Assembly: GCF_010448835.1 (NCBI RefSeq)
Contig: NZ_CP048409.1
Span: forward strand, 2,922,001-2,986,000
DNA from: Draconibacterium halophilum
Lineage (GTDB): Bacteria; Bacteroidota; Bacteroidia; Bacteroidales; Prolixibacteraceae
DNA: 64,000 nt
Direction: 5' to 3'
Shown here: positions 1 to 9,600 of the stretch, piece after piece
How the letters are laid out: each line of letters starts with the position of its first letter
Numbering within the stretch: position 1 is the first letter of the stretch
The notes under the pieces: generated by a model
Told to the model about the DNA's origin: nothing
The model's database searches: none
What the model saw: only the letters and a program-made list of their open reading frames with translations
Program-made: the position numbers and the translations under genes

Positions 1-642
1 CATGCATTAATAATGATTGGCGACCAAGGCGACAATTACCTTTCAGTAGCCCCGGGAGCCAACTATAATCTAACACCTGAAAGAATTGACGAGGCACTCC
101 CTGTTCTTGAGAAAGCTGGAATTATTGTGATGCAATACGAAATTCCGGAAGAAACGATTAAACATGTCATCGATCTGTCCAATGCCCGAAATATTCCTGT
201 GTTGATGAATTTTGCACCGGCCCGTCAATTTGACTTTTCCTACATCCCGAAAATTGATATCTTGGTTTTGAATGAAGTAGAAGCCGGATTTTTGGCCGGA
301 ATGCAAGTAAAAAATGAACAAGATGCTGAAAAAGCAGCTGTGAAGCTGATTGAGCAAGGAGTAGTAAAAGTGATTATCACACTCGGTGCGCAAGGAGCAT
401 TTATGCTTACTAATGATCAGAAAATCGCTGTTCCGGCCTTTAAAGTAGATGCTGTTGACACCACTGCTGCCGGCGATACCTTTTGTGGTGCTTTTGCCGT
501 AGCAAATGCGGAAGGGATGATTCCGGCGGATGCATTGCGTTTTGCCAGCGCTGCTGCTGCACTTTCGGTAACCCAAATGGGTGCCCAGCCATCAGCTCCC
601 ACACGAACTGAGATCGATAAATTTTTAAAACGGAAATTATAA
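1..642 (+). CDS. rbsK: Ribokinase, PfkB family (5' end outside window)
   Basis: Phosphorylates ribose at O5 with ATP in the cytoplasm. The frame is open from base 1, so the gene begins upstream; 213 residues are visible where the family usually has about 300. The PfkB signature DTTAAGDTF lies near visible residues 153-161, with the catalytic Asp in the AAGD segment (usually GAGD). The visible start aligns with the ribokinase segment before its conserved LTPE stretch, and the C-terminus is complete (LKRKL, then TAA). The sugar specificity is a family-level guess because the substrate-binding N-terminus is missing. A palindromic repeat follows the stop directly. Confidence 0.8.
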   Translation, partial: HALIMIGDQGDNYLSVAPGANYNLTPERIDEALPVLEKAGIIVMQYEIPEETIKHVIDLSNARNIPVLMNFAPARQFDFSYIPKIDILVLNEVEAGFLAGMQVKNEQDAEKAAVKLIEQGVVKVIITLGAQGAFMLTNDQKIAVPAFKVDAVDTTAAGDTFCGAFAVANAEGMIPADALRFASAAAALSVTQMGAQPSAPTRTEIDKFLKRKL

Positions 643-648
643 CAAAAT

Positions 649-731
649 TGTCATTCGAGCGAAGCAAGGAATCTGATGCTTACAGTATCTCAATTAACAG
701 ATTTCTCAGCCACTCTTACTTCGAAATGACA
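649..731. repeat. Short palindromic repeat element between rbsK and the glycosidase
   Basis: An imperfect inverted repeat of about 83 bp. The left arm begins TGTCATTCGAGCGAAG and the right arm, read on the other strand, begins CTGTCATTTCGAAG. A 7-bp direct repeat AACAAAA flanks it (641-647 and 736-742), but this is low-complexity sequence and may be chance. It overlaps no gene. It resembles the small dispersed hairpin elements common in Bacteroidota genomes. Confidence 0.6.
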
Positions 732-747
732 GAAAAACAAAAAAATT

Positions 748-2166
748 ATGAAGACAATAATTTGGACCATAACTCTTATTTGTATTTGTTCAGCGAGTAC
801 CTTTTCACAACAACTTCGGGTGAATGAATCACAACGCTATCTCGAAACAAACCAAGGAAAACCATTTCTTTGGATTGGCGATACGGCGTGGGAATTGTTC
901 CACAAACTAAACCGCGAAGAAGCTGTTGAATACCTCGAGAACCGTGCAGCAAAAGGATTTTCTGTGATTCAGGCTGTAGTGCTGGCAGAAAATGACGGAC
1001 TGCGAACACCAAATTCATATGGAGATGTTCCACTGATTGATTTAGACCCGGCACAACCCAACGAAGCCTACTTCAAGCATGTTGATTTTATTGTAAATAA
1101 AGCAGAAGAACTAGGACTTGTCATTGGCATGTTGCCTACCTGGGGCGATAAAATAGAATCGGCCAATCCGGGTGCAGGCCCTGAGGTTTTCACTATCGAA
1201 AATGCCGCCATTTTCGGAGCATTTTTGGGAGAACGTTACAAAAATAAACCAGTGGTTTGGATTTTGGGTGGCGACAGGAATGTATTGAATAAACAAGTGT
1301 ATCAAATCTGGAATTCCATGGCTGGCGGATTAAAAAAAGGTGATGGCGGCAATCACCTGATGACCTTTCATCCGCGCGGTGGTTCGCATTCGGCATACTT
1401 TTTTCACAATGCTGAATGGCTCGACTTTAATATGTATCAAAGCGGACACGGATCAAAATATATTAATGTATATGATTATGCCAATTACCTGATGCTACTT
1501 CATCCGCAGAAACCTTTTGTTGATGGCGAACCGGCGTATGAAGATATTGCCATCAAATTCTGGAAGCACATGGATTTTTCAAAATATTCTGAAAAAAGAG
1601 TGCCTACCGGAGTACTTGATACAGATGGTCTTATTGAGAACCGTTCGCACTTTAAAGATGGTTTTTTCAGCGATTACGACATTCGGGTTCATGCCTACTG
1701 GAATTTTCTATCGGGCGCATGTGGTTATACTTACGGCAATAATGCCATTTGGCAAATGCAAAAAAAAGGTGGCGAGATTGCTATTCCATGTCTATACGAC
1801 TGGCGCGAATCGATGGACCGCCCCGGAGCTTTCGATATGATGCACCTGCGCGAGATAATGGAAGAACGATTTTATAATCTGGTACCCGATCAATCGTTTG
1901 TTTACGGTATCACCCCAAAAGGAGAAAATTATATTGCCGCGGCCGGCTCTACCGACAAATCGTTTGCAATGATTTACCTGGCAAAAGGCCAGCCGGTAAA
2001 GGTGGTAATGAACAAGCTAAAGGGAAATGTGCAAGCCAGTTGGTTTAATCCGCGAAATGGAGAACTGCAACAAATCGGTAATTTCAGCAGCGAAGGAATT
2101 AAAACGTTTACCCCATCGTCGTCGGGTGAAAACAACGACTGGTTGTTGCTTTTGGAAACGAAATAA
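748..2166 (+). CDS. Secreted glycoside hydrolase, GH140-like (DUF4038 plus C-terminal collagenase-type domain)
   Basis: A 472-residue protein with a Sec signal peptide (about residues 1-20, hydrophobic then SASTFSQ). The body to about residue 370 has the DUF4038 TIM-barrel pattern (GKPFLWIGDTAWELF near 37-51), and residues about 385-470 match the putative collagen-binding domain (PF12904) that usually follows DUF4038. By analogy with the characterised apiosidase of Bacteroides thetaiotaomicron, Asp176 in WILGGDRN and Glu261 in FVDGEPAYED are the likely acid and nucleophile. Apiose or a similar branched sugar from pectin is the family precedent; the true substrate is not shown here. It sits 3 bp before a nucleoside hydrolase gene, as if in one operon. 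Confidence 0.8.
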   Translation: MKTIIWTITLICICSASTFSQQLRVNESQRYLETNQGKPFLWIGDTAWELFHKLNREEAVEYLENRAAKGFSVIQAVVLAENDGLRTPNSYGDVPLIDLDPAQPNEAYFKHVDFIVNKAEELGLVIGMLPTWGDKIESANPGAGPEVFTIENAAIFGAFLGERYKNKPVVWILGGDRNVLNKQVYQIWNSMAGGLKKGDGGNHLMTFHPRGGSHSAYFFHNAEWLDFNMYQSGHGSKYINVYDYANYLMLLHPQKPFVDGEPAYEDIAIKFWKHMDFSKYSEKRVPTGVLDTDGLIENRSHFKDGFFSDYDIRVHAYWNFLSGACGYTYGNNAIWQMQKKGGEIAIPCLYDWRESMDRPGAFDMMHLREIMEERFYNLVPDQSFVYGITPKGENYIAAAGSTDKSFAMIYLAKGQPVKVVMNKLKGNVQASWFNPRNGELQQIGNFSSEGIKTFTPSSSGENNDWLLLLETK

Positions 2167-2169
2167 GAC

Positions 2170-2829
2170 ATGAATATGAACCATATAAAAATCGTATTGG
2201 CACTACTTGCTATTAGTATAACTATAACAGGTTTTGCACAGAAAAAAACGTTTATCATCGATGCGGATACCGGCAATGAAATGGACGACTTGTATGCCAT
2301 AGTTCGTGCATTCGACAACGATGAAGTCAAATTGCAAGCTTTGATTTCTGCACATTTTAACAACCCGCAACTGGTTACCGACTCCATGTGGAACAGCTAT
2401 TCCACCAAAAATATCAACACACTTCAGCTTTCGCAAATGGAAAACGAACGTTTGCTACAGGAGTGTAACAGAAAGTATATTCCGCATCCGCCGGGCTGCG
2501 AAAAAATGGTGGGTTATTCGTGGGGCTATTACGAAGGAGCACAAATCCCCCAATCGGGAGGAGTTGATTTCATCATAGAAATGGCCCAAAAGGCATCGCC
2601 TGAGAATAAGTTAAACATGGTTTGCCTGGGTGCTGTTACAAATGTGGCAGCTGCCATCTTAACCGAGCCCTCCATTGCCAAAAATATTCGACTTTATGCA
2701 CTCACCATGAAATATGATTTGGAAAAAAAAGTGTGGAATAAGAATTCGTTTAACGCCCGAAACGATTTGAATGCATTGGATATTGTACTGAATGAAACCA
2801 CTCTGGAACTTCTAATTATTCCTGGGTAG
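2170..2829 (+). pseudogene. Inosine-uridine nucleoside hydrolase, truncated
   Basis: The N-terminal 219 residues of an exported nucleoside hydrolase (IUNH family), which cleaves N-glycosidic bonds of ribonucleosides. A signal peptide (residues 1-24, ending GFAQ) precedes the calcium-binding cluster D31-A-D33 ... D39-D40; the CLGAVTNVAAAI stretch is the usual core. Family members run to about 310-340 residues and have their last conserved Asp/His region after this point. Here TAG at 2827 ends the protein and the following sequence is not IUNH-like. I read it as a gene cut by recombination with a foreign fragment, probably inactive. Start codons at 2170 and 2176 are both possible. Confidence 0.7.
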
Positions 2830-3045
2830 GTGAATCTTGTGGTCAAGGACTATTATTCTGATGAATCCTTTTGCAGAAATGATTTGGGCAATATCAACCT
2901 GTGGAAGCTATACAATCTATTTACTGGTGCTAACAAGATGAGCTACATTGATTCATTCTTAGACAGGAATGTAGGTTGCCAACAATTTGTTGGTGGATTA
3001 CATGAAGCTTTAGGGCTGAATAAACATCATTGGTTTGTTAGTTAA
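2830..3045 (+). pseudogene. C-terminal scrap of a DUF3871-like mobile-element protein
   Basis: The same frame continues for 71 residues after the stop at 2827, but the content changes. KDYYSDESF, NINLWKLYNLFTGANK and SYIDSFLDR resemble, from memory, the C-terminus of DUF3871 proteins of Bacteroidota plasmids and transposons. There is no plausible start region and the family is several hundred residues long, so this is only the tail. It marks the junction at which the nucleoside hydrolase was interrupted and the A/T-rich block begins. Family assignment is moderate; that it is a non-native fragment is more certain. Confidence 0.5.
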
Positions 3046-3138
3046 AATATTGTCCATCCATCCATTTTCCTTAAGAGAAAAAGATGGATGGATATTTTCA
3101 TTATCTTTCAGATTCCAAAAGCTAACCTAATAAGATCA

Positions 3139-3948
3139 ATGAAACCGATGCTTCATAAAAATCAAGTAGCAATATTCTTTCTACTGGTGTTTATTATTTC
3201 CTGGTCGTTAATTTATGTCATATTTGGATCAGACGGCATTCCTGCTACAAAAGAACAGCAGGAAATTATTGGAATGACTATTCTACTTGGACCAAGTATT
3301 GCAGGATTATTGCTCCTTTTTATTTACGACAAATTACAAGGATTAAAACACCTACTTGCAAGGCTAATCAAGCTGAATGTAAATATCAAATGGTATCTTG
3401 TTGCACTCCTGACAGCTCCTCTTACAACATTCGCAGGATTAGTTGTTTTCTCTCTTTTTTTTGAAAATGTACAACCCAATTACATGACTGCAGATGATTT
3501 TGTAAGTATTCTGATGCTGGGGACCATTGGAGGCTTATTTGTGGCACTTTTTGAAGAAATTGGATGGACTGGTTTTGCAATTCCAAGATTATTAAGAAAT
3601 CACGGTATTCTCTATACCGGATTAATAGTTGGTATAATCTGGGGTGCTTGGCATTTAATATTGTTTTGGGAAGATAATAGTTTTACTGAATTAGTCCCTT
3701 TTCTCCTCTTAATAGCACGTTTGTTTAGCTGGTTACCTGCTTATCGAATATTAATGGTCTGGCTTTATAAAAACACCAAAAGTCTTTTCTTGGTTATCTT
3801 GATGCATTTGGCTCTGGTTGTCAGCCTAGCTGTAATAGATCCATTACTTTATGGCAAAGAGTTACTAGCCTACATCTTGATACGAGCAGTAATACTTTGG
3901 ATAATTGTTGCTATAATGTCGCTAGTAGCATCGAAATCTGTGAGATAA
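3139..3948 (+). CDS. CPBP-family intramembrane metalloprotease
   Basis: A multi-spanning membrane protein with the CPBP/Abi motifs of glutamic-type or metal-dependent intramembrane proteases. Counting from an upstream in-frame ATG at 3088, these are EE156-157 (EEIGWTGF), H189 in WGAWHLILF and H240 in VILMHLAL. The arginine of the classical EExxxR motif is replaced, as in a common EExxW subgroup. I prefer the start at 3139 or 3148 because the preceding residues add nothing conserved. Substrates are unknown; relatives act in prenyl-protein processing, bacteriocin self-immunity or membrane-protein cleavage. It stands alone between degraded genes in the A/T-rich block. Confidence 0.75.
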   Translation: MKPMLHKNQVAIFFLLVFIISWSLIYVIFGSDGIPATKEQQEIIGMTILLGPSIAGLLLLFIYDKLQGLKHLLARLIKLNVNIKWYLVALLTAPLTTFAGLVVFSLFFENVQPNYMTADDFVSILMLGTIGGLFVALFEEIGWTGFAIPRLLRNHGILYTGLIVGIIWGAWHLILFWEDNSFTELVPFLLLIARLFSWLPAYRILMVWLYKNTKSLFLVILMHLALVVSLAVIDPLLYGKELLAYILIRAVILWIIVAIMSLVASKSVR

Positions 3949-3977
3949 AATTTTAATAAGGAAGCAAACTTTTTAGA

Positions 3978-4280
3978 GTGGTGTACTTCAACAGAACTAT
4001 CAAAAATACTACTTCAGTATTGGGAGTGCTGCTTGGTCTGTCAAGTATAATCAATCATGGAATATTTGAGGCACTTCAGGGTGTTTTAATTGTCTTATAT
4101 ACAGGAGAGGTAAAAAGGATCTATTGCCCATTTATGGTCATAGCGAAAGAAGATGTTCCACCGATTCAGAAAGGAAAAGAATACACAGTAGAGGCTGTTA
4201 AAATGACATTAAAGCTGGAAGATGTGTTTATTATCGGTGGCAGAGCTTATTCTGGTTGGTACTTTGCTGTGAAAGTTTGA
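3978..4280 (+). CDS. Small ORF of doubtful reality, apparently two fused fragments
   Basis: Opens with GTG GTG and encodes up to 100 residues. The first half (TTSVLGVLLGLSSIINHGIFEALQG) looks like the first membrane segment of a larger membrane protein. The second half (from about residue 54, VIAKEDVPPIQKGKEYTVE) looks like a small soluble protein of the KGKxYTV type. The two do not belong together in any family I know, so this may be a decayed junction. No promoter or ATG start supports translation. Function unknown. Confidence 0.3.
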   Translation: MVYFNRTIKNTTSVLGVLLGLSSIINHGIFEALQGVLIVLYTGEVKRIYCPFMVIAKEDVPPIQKGKEYTVEAVKMTLKLEDVFIIGGRAYSGWYFAVKV

Positions 4281-4448
4281 TCGTTTGAGCAACGTCTATC
4301 GTAATTAAGAATTGCCTCGAATTGATTCTCTAATATGAATGACCGATTCATTCTATCAACTTTGGCTTATTAACCTATTGCAGACTATATAAACATAAAA
4401 TATTTTATCATCAAATAGATGATGTGAAAAATTTAGAAGCATTCGAAT

Positions 4449-4479
4449 TTTGTTCTTTGATTTATAGCAATTATATTTG
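4449..4479 (+). promoter_or_regulatory. Bacteroidota-type promoter for the ECF sigma gene
   Basis: TTTG at 4449-4452, a 19-bp spacer, then TATATTTG at 4472-4479. This matches the -33 TTTG / -7 TAnnTTTG consensus of the primary sigma factor of Bacteroidota. It leaves a leader of only about 10 nt before the start codon at 4495. Confidence 0.65.
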
Positions 4480-4494
4480 AGATGAACTAAACCA

Positions 4495-5088
4495 ATGAAA
4501 AACGACGAAAAGATATGGAATGACTTTTGCAGAGGCGAAAATTATGCCCTCTCCTATATATATTCCAATAATATCCATCTATTATTTCGATACGGTAGAA
4601 AATTTTCAAAGGACAATGAATTAATAAAAGATACAATTCAGGATCTGTTTTTTGATTTGATTCGTACAAGAGAAAATTTGGGAGCAACAGATAATATTCG
4701 TTATTATTTACTCTGTTCATTCAGAAGAAAACTTTTTAAAAATCTTAGTAGACAAAAAAGTAATACCGAGGGAGGATATGTAAGCGTCCCAGTTCCCGAA
4801 ATTAGTTACTCTATTGAGCAGGAGTTAATCTCAAAGGAGTATCTCACCCTTCGAGACAAAAGAATAAAAAAGGGACTAAGTGAATTGACAACCAAACAAC
4901 GAGAAATTTTGTTTTATCGTTACACCTGTGGATTTGAGTATGAAGAAATTTGTAATTTGATGAGCCTTAAATATGACTCGGCAAGGAAGCAGGTATTTAG
5001 AGCATTAAAAGCATTAAAGGTCATAATGATTAAGGATAATGTGCTCATACTTCTATCTATGTTCTCGAAAAATGGTCCTAAAAAGTAA
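4495..5088 (+). CDS. ECF-type RNA polymerase sigma factor
   Basis: 197 residues, the usual ECF size. Region 2 lies at about residues 22-90 (FRYGRKFSKD ... IKDTIQDLFFDLI, the core-binding helix) and region 4 at about 125-175 (LTTKQREILFYRYTCGFEYEEI, then an HTH with recognition helix around YDSARKQVFRALKALK). It is followed by a FecR anti-sigma gene and a SusC with an STN domain, the standard Bacteroidota arrangement. The inferred role is to transcribe the susCD locus when the transporter is occupied. A hairpin terminator lies between it and fecR, so the two may not always be co-transcribed. Confidence 0.88.
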   Translation: MKNDEKIWNDFCRGENYALSYIYSNNIHLLFRYGRKFSKDNELIKDTIQDLFFDLIRTRENLGATDNIRYYLLCSFRRKLFKNLSRQKSNTEGGYVSVPVPEISYSIEQELISKEYLTLRDKRIKKGLSELTTKQREILFYRYTCGFEYEEICNLMSLKYDSARKQVFRALKALKVIMIKDNVLILLSMFSKNGPKK

Positions 5089-5173
5089 TTAAAATTTTGT
5101 CCACAAACTCTTAATATCTTCCTTTCTATTATAAAAGGTAATCGCTAAAATGTTTTTAGTTTAGTTAGAAAGA

Positions 5174-5205
5174 AAAGCACTTGCCTTTATGGGAAGTGCT
5201 TTTAC
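5174..5205 (+). terminator. Hairpin terminator after the sigma gene
   Basis: AAAGCACTT and AAGTGCTTT form a perfect 9-bp stem around an 11-nt loop, ending in a short T run. It lies between the sigma and anti-sigma genes. Confidence 0.65.
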
Positions 5206-5269
5206 ATAACTTGTTTTGTAACTTGATAGATACCTTGCTTTCTCAGAATATTATTAATAAAAGAGCTTA

Positions 5270-6502
5270 ATGAATTCGAAATATTTAAAATATAGTATTG
5301 AAGAACTTCTCGACGATAAAGATTTTATCGGCTGGATTTTGCGGTCAGATAATAACAATAAATGGATTGATTTTATTAAAAACCATCCTGATCTCAAACA
5401 CAGAGCTCAAATGGCTAGTGAAATAATTTTGCTTCTTAAAGATTCTCATGAAGTTTTGAATGAAGAGGATTTCCTGAGAATATGGATAAAAATTGATCAA
5501 TTTAATCAGCTGCATAAAAAAAAGGTCCGCAATTTAAAATTTAGAAGGATATTCTATTGGGCTGCTACAGTAATTATTTTAATAAGCTTCAGTGCTCTAA
5601 GCTACTATCACTTATTTGAAAAAGAAGATCGTTTTATTTTCATGTTTAATGAGGAGCAAGTCAAAAATGATGAAGCTCGTATTATATTGCCAGATGGAAA
5701 GGAAATTGCTTTAGAAAAGGACAAATCCACAATGGTATTAAATAATAGTACTTTGACGATAAACAACGACAGTGTGATTGATCTTCCCAAAAAAGATGTT
5801 CAAATTAGTAAGAATAAATTATTGAATGAGGTAGTACTGCCCTATGGTAAACAGACAGAGTTATTATTAGCAGACGGAACAAAAGTATGGCTAAATGCAG
5901 GAAGTAAGTTTGCATTTCCTTCAAAATTCGCATTGGATAAAAGAGAAGTTTATTTGGAAGGAGAAGCATATTTTGAAGTAATAAATCAAAATGACCAACC
6001 TTTTGTAGTAAATGTTGCAAATTTGGATATAGTGGTATTAGGGACCCATTTTAATGTTTCAGCATATCCGGAGGATGGAAATGTTGAGACTGTTCTCCTG
6101 GAAGGTGCTGTTATTGTTAGCAATCCAAAATCTTTGGGATTTGGGCAAAATCACTTTAGGTTAAAACCCTTTCAGCGAGCAAGTTTTAGCAAAGAAAAAA
6201 ATGAAATAAAAATTATTGACGAGCCAGATGCAGCAAATTATATTGCATGGACAAATGGCTGGTTACAATTTCAACAAGAAAACCTGATTGAAGTTCTTGA
6301 TAAGTTAGAAAGATTTTACGATGTTAATTTTCACGTTGCAAAGGAGTTGACATCATCAAAGTTAATAACGGGAAAATTGGATTTAAAGGTTTCTCTGGAA
6401 GATGTTTTAATGGCTCTTGCAGACGTTTCGGAGATAGATTATCGAATTGATGGAGACAATATTATAATAGAAGAAAAAATTAATAAAATGAAAAAACGAT
6501 AA
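5270..6502 (+). CDS. FecR-family anti-sigma factor
   Basis: 410-residue inner-membrane regulator. A cytoplasmic part (1-95) would hold the sigma factor. One membrane helix lies at about 95-117 (IFYWAATVIILISF). A periplasmic FecR domain follows at about 185-285 (LADGTKVWLNAGSKFAFP, VYLEGEAYFEV, VVLGTHFNVSAY), then the C-terminal DUF4974 domain at about 330-400 that receives the signal from the STN domain of the outer-membrane transporter. Start at ATG 5270. It pairs with the sigma gene upstream and the SusC gene downstream. Confidence 0.9.
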   Translation: MNSKYLKYSIEELLDDKDFIGWILRSDNNNKWIDFIKNHPDLKHRAQMASEIILLLKDSHEVLNEEDFLRIWIKIDQFNQLHKKKVRNLKFRRIFYWAATVIILISFSALSYYHLFEKEDRFIFMFNEEQVKNDEARIILPDGKEIALEKDKSTMVLNNSTLTINNDSVIDLPKKDVQISKNKLLNEVVLPYGKQTELLLADGTKVWLNAGSKFAFPSKFALDKREVYLEGEAYFEVINQNDQPFVVNVANLDIVVLGTHFNVSAYPEDGNVETVLLEGAVIVSNPKSLGFGQNHFRLKPFQRASFSKEKNEIKIIDEPDAANYIAWTNGWLQFQQENLIEVLDKLERFYDVNFHVAKELTSSKLITGKLDLKVSLEDVLMALADVSEIDYRIDGDNIIIEEKINKMKKR

Positions 6503-6507
6503 ATGAG

Positions 6508-6541
6508 GAAAGCCGATGAGCTGGCGGGCTCAGCGACTTTC
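6508..6541 (+). terminator. Strong hairpin between fecR and susC
   Basis: Two 14-nt arms (6508-6521 and 6528-6541) pair at 12 of 14 positions around a 6-nt loop. The T-rich tail is weak (ATTTTCAATT), so it could be a terminator, an attenuator or an mRNA-stability hairpin that sets SusC expression apart from FecR. Confidence 0.5.
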
Positions 6542-6624
6542 ATTTTCAATTAAATAAAGTATTTAACTAAACAGTTCAAAATTATGAAAAAAAGCGAACA
6601 TTGCTGCACTTTCCTCGGGGGAGT

Positions 6625-9600
6625 ATGGCTGAAATTTTGTTAAAGATGAAACTATTAACCGTTTTGATGCTAATTGTATTTGCTACTTCAGCGGCGGATA
6701 GCTATTCTCAGGCTACCAAGTTTAACTTAAGGTTAAATAATGTTTCAGTAAAACAGGTATTTCAGGAAATTGAGAATAACAGCGAATTCATTTTGTTGTA
6801 TAATGAAAAGAACGTTGAATTAAATCGAAAGGTGAGTATCAACGTGAATGATAAAACTGTTGAGTCTATTCTTGATCAATTGTTTAAGGTTACCGACAAT
6901 ACTTACAAAATTTATGATCGACAAATTGTAATTCTTGAAGACGAAAATGCTGATGTCCATTCCACTTTTGAGAAATATGCTGAAATGGAGCTGGTTGAAC
7001 AACAGCAAAAGGAAATCTCGGGTATTGTGCGCGAGGAAGACGGAAATCCTTTACCCGGAGTATCAGTAATTGTTAAAGGAACGTCCATTGGGACAGTTAC
7101 TGACACAGATGGACGATTTACTCTAAGTATTCCTTTATCAGCAGAAGTTCTGGCTTTCTCTTTTATCGGGATGCAATCTCAGGAAATTCCTATTGGAGAT
7201 AAAACTGAATTTGCAGTTTCTTTATCCGAAGAAGAAATTGGTTTAGATGAAGTAGTGGTTGTTGGATATGGAACTCAAAAGAAGGCGAACCTTACTGGTG
7301 CTGTCGACCAGGTAACAGGTGAGGTATTTGAAAATCGCGCAATGAGCAATATCACACAGGGGCTTCAAGGGGTTATGCCCAATTTGAATATTACACTCCC
7401 TGATGGGAAACCAAATACATCACCAAGTTATAATATTAGAGGTACAACATCAATTGGACAGGGAGGTAATGCGCTGGTTCTTATTGACGGAGTTGAGGGA
7501 GACCCTAGTCTAATTAATCCCAATGATATTGAAAGTATTTCCCTCTTAAAAGATGCTGCCTCAGCTTCTATTTACGGAGCGAGAGCGGTTTTTGGTGTAG
7601 TTTTAATTACTACCAGAAATCCTTCGAAAGAAAAAACAAGCATAACCTATTCTGGAAATATTGCGATGAAAAGTCCAGTCGTTATTCCTGATTATGTTTG
7701 GGATGGATACACTTGGGCAAAAATGTTTAACGAGGCAACTTATAACTGGGAAGGTTCATATCCCAGTAAAGCAAATAAAACAATTCGGTTTTCTCAAGAG
7801 TATTTAGAAGAACTAAAAAGAAGGTCGGAAAATCCAGATGCCTATACCAAAGATTGGGATGTTAATCCGGAAAACGGAGAATATGTATATTATGGTAGTA
7901 CCGATTGGTACGACTTGTTATACAAAGATTTTACAACCGCCAACGACCATAATATTACCGTTTCCGGAAGTTCGGAAACGACAAGTTTTATGATTAGTGG
8001 CAGATATCTTGGGCAAAATGGTTTATATACTTATAATACAGATGATTATGAAATGTTAAACTTTAGGGCAAAAGGTTCTATTCAGGTATTTCCATGGTTG
8101 AGATTTGACAGCAACTCACAATATTCAAGTTCAAAATACCATAATCCTCTACAAACAGGAGAAGGTGGAAATGTCTGGAGAAATATTGCCGATGAAGGAA
8201 ATCCAATGTCACCATTATTTAATCCTGATGGCACTCTTACCCATACTTCAGTTTATCATGTCGGTAATATGTGGTACGGGAAAAGTGGCTACGATTTAAG
8301 CAAACGGGTATTTAAAAGTACCAATGGTTTTGTCGCCCAGTTTCTTGACAATAAACTTAGGGTAAAAGGTGATTTTACTTTTCAAAATACAAATGATGAT
8401 CAAAAAAGGATAAGAGTGAAGGTTCCTTATGATAAAAGCCCTGGTGTTACTTCTTATGTTGGTACAAAATATGACGACATTTTGGACATCTGGCGTAACA
8501 CTAAATATACAGCATTAAATATATATTCTGAATATGAAAACACCTTAAATGAAAAACACTTCTTTAAAATACTTGTCGGCTACAATTATGAAGAATCGTT
8601 ATATCGAAAGCTGGAAGCAGAAAGGAATGGCTTGATATTCGAAGATGCCATTGATATAAGCTTGGCATTAGGAGAAGATATTAATGTAGACGGCAGTTAT
8701 ACTGCATGGAATATTTTAGGAGGATTTTCGCGTTTAAACTATTCCTTTAAAGATAGGTACTTATTTGAAGTTAATGCACGGTACGATGGATCATCAAAAT
8801 TTCCGTCAAACGAAAGATATGCTTTATTTCCTTCTTATTCCATTGGTTGGAGAATATCCAACGAATCATTTTGGAACGTTTCGGATGATCTAATCTCAAA
8901 TCTTAAGCTGAGAGCTTCTTATGGTTCTTTAGGAAATGGTAATATTGCTGCATACGTATATCAAGAAATATTTGAAATTGGGCAGTCAGGTGATATCCTT
9001 GGGGGGACAAAACCTCAAACAACAAGTAAGCCGGAAGTTATTCCTGATGGACTTACTTGGGAAACTGCAACAACTTTTAATATAGGATTGGATATAGCAA
9101 TGGCTTCTAATCGTTTAATTTTTGTTGGGGACATTTATCAACGCGATGTTACTGATATGTTCACTATTGGGATGACATTGCCAGCAGTATTTGGCGCGAC
9201 TGCTCCAAAAGGTAACTATGCCGACATGGAAACAAAAGGTTGGGAAGTGGCATTATCTTGGAGAGATAAATTTATTTTGAAATCGAAGCCCTTTAATTAT
9301 AATTTAAGATTAACACTTGCTGATAATAAATCTGTTATTACAAGGTATAATAATCCAGATAAAAATTTGGATGATTATTACGAAGGGATGGTTGTTGGCG
9401 AAATTTGGGGGTATACAAATGATGGTTTTTTTGAAGACCAGGCAGATATTGACAGTCATGCGGATCAAAGTAGATTTAAAACTACTAATGCCAGAATTAT
9501 TTTCCCAGGAGACATAAAATTAAAAGATATAAATGGCGATGGGAAAGTTGATCCGGGTACTAACCGTTTTGATGATCCAGGAGATAGGAAAATAATAGGG

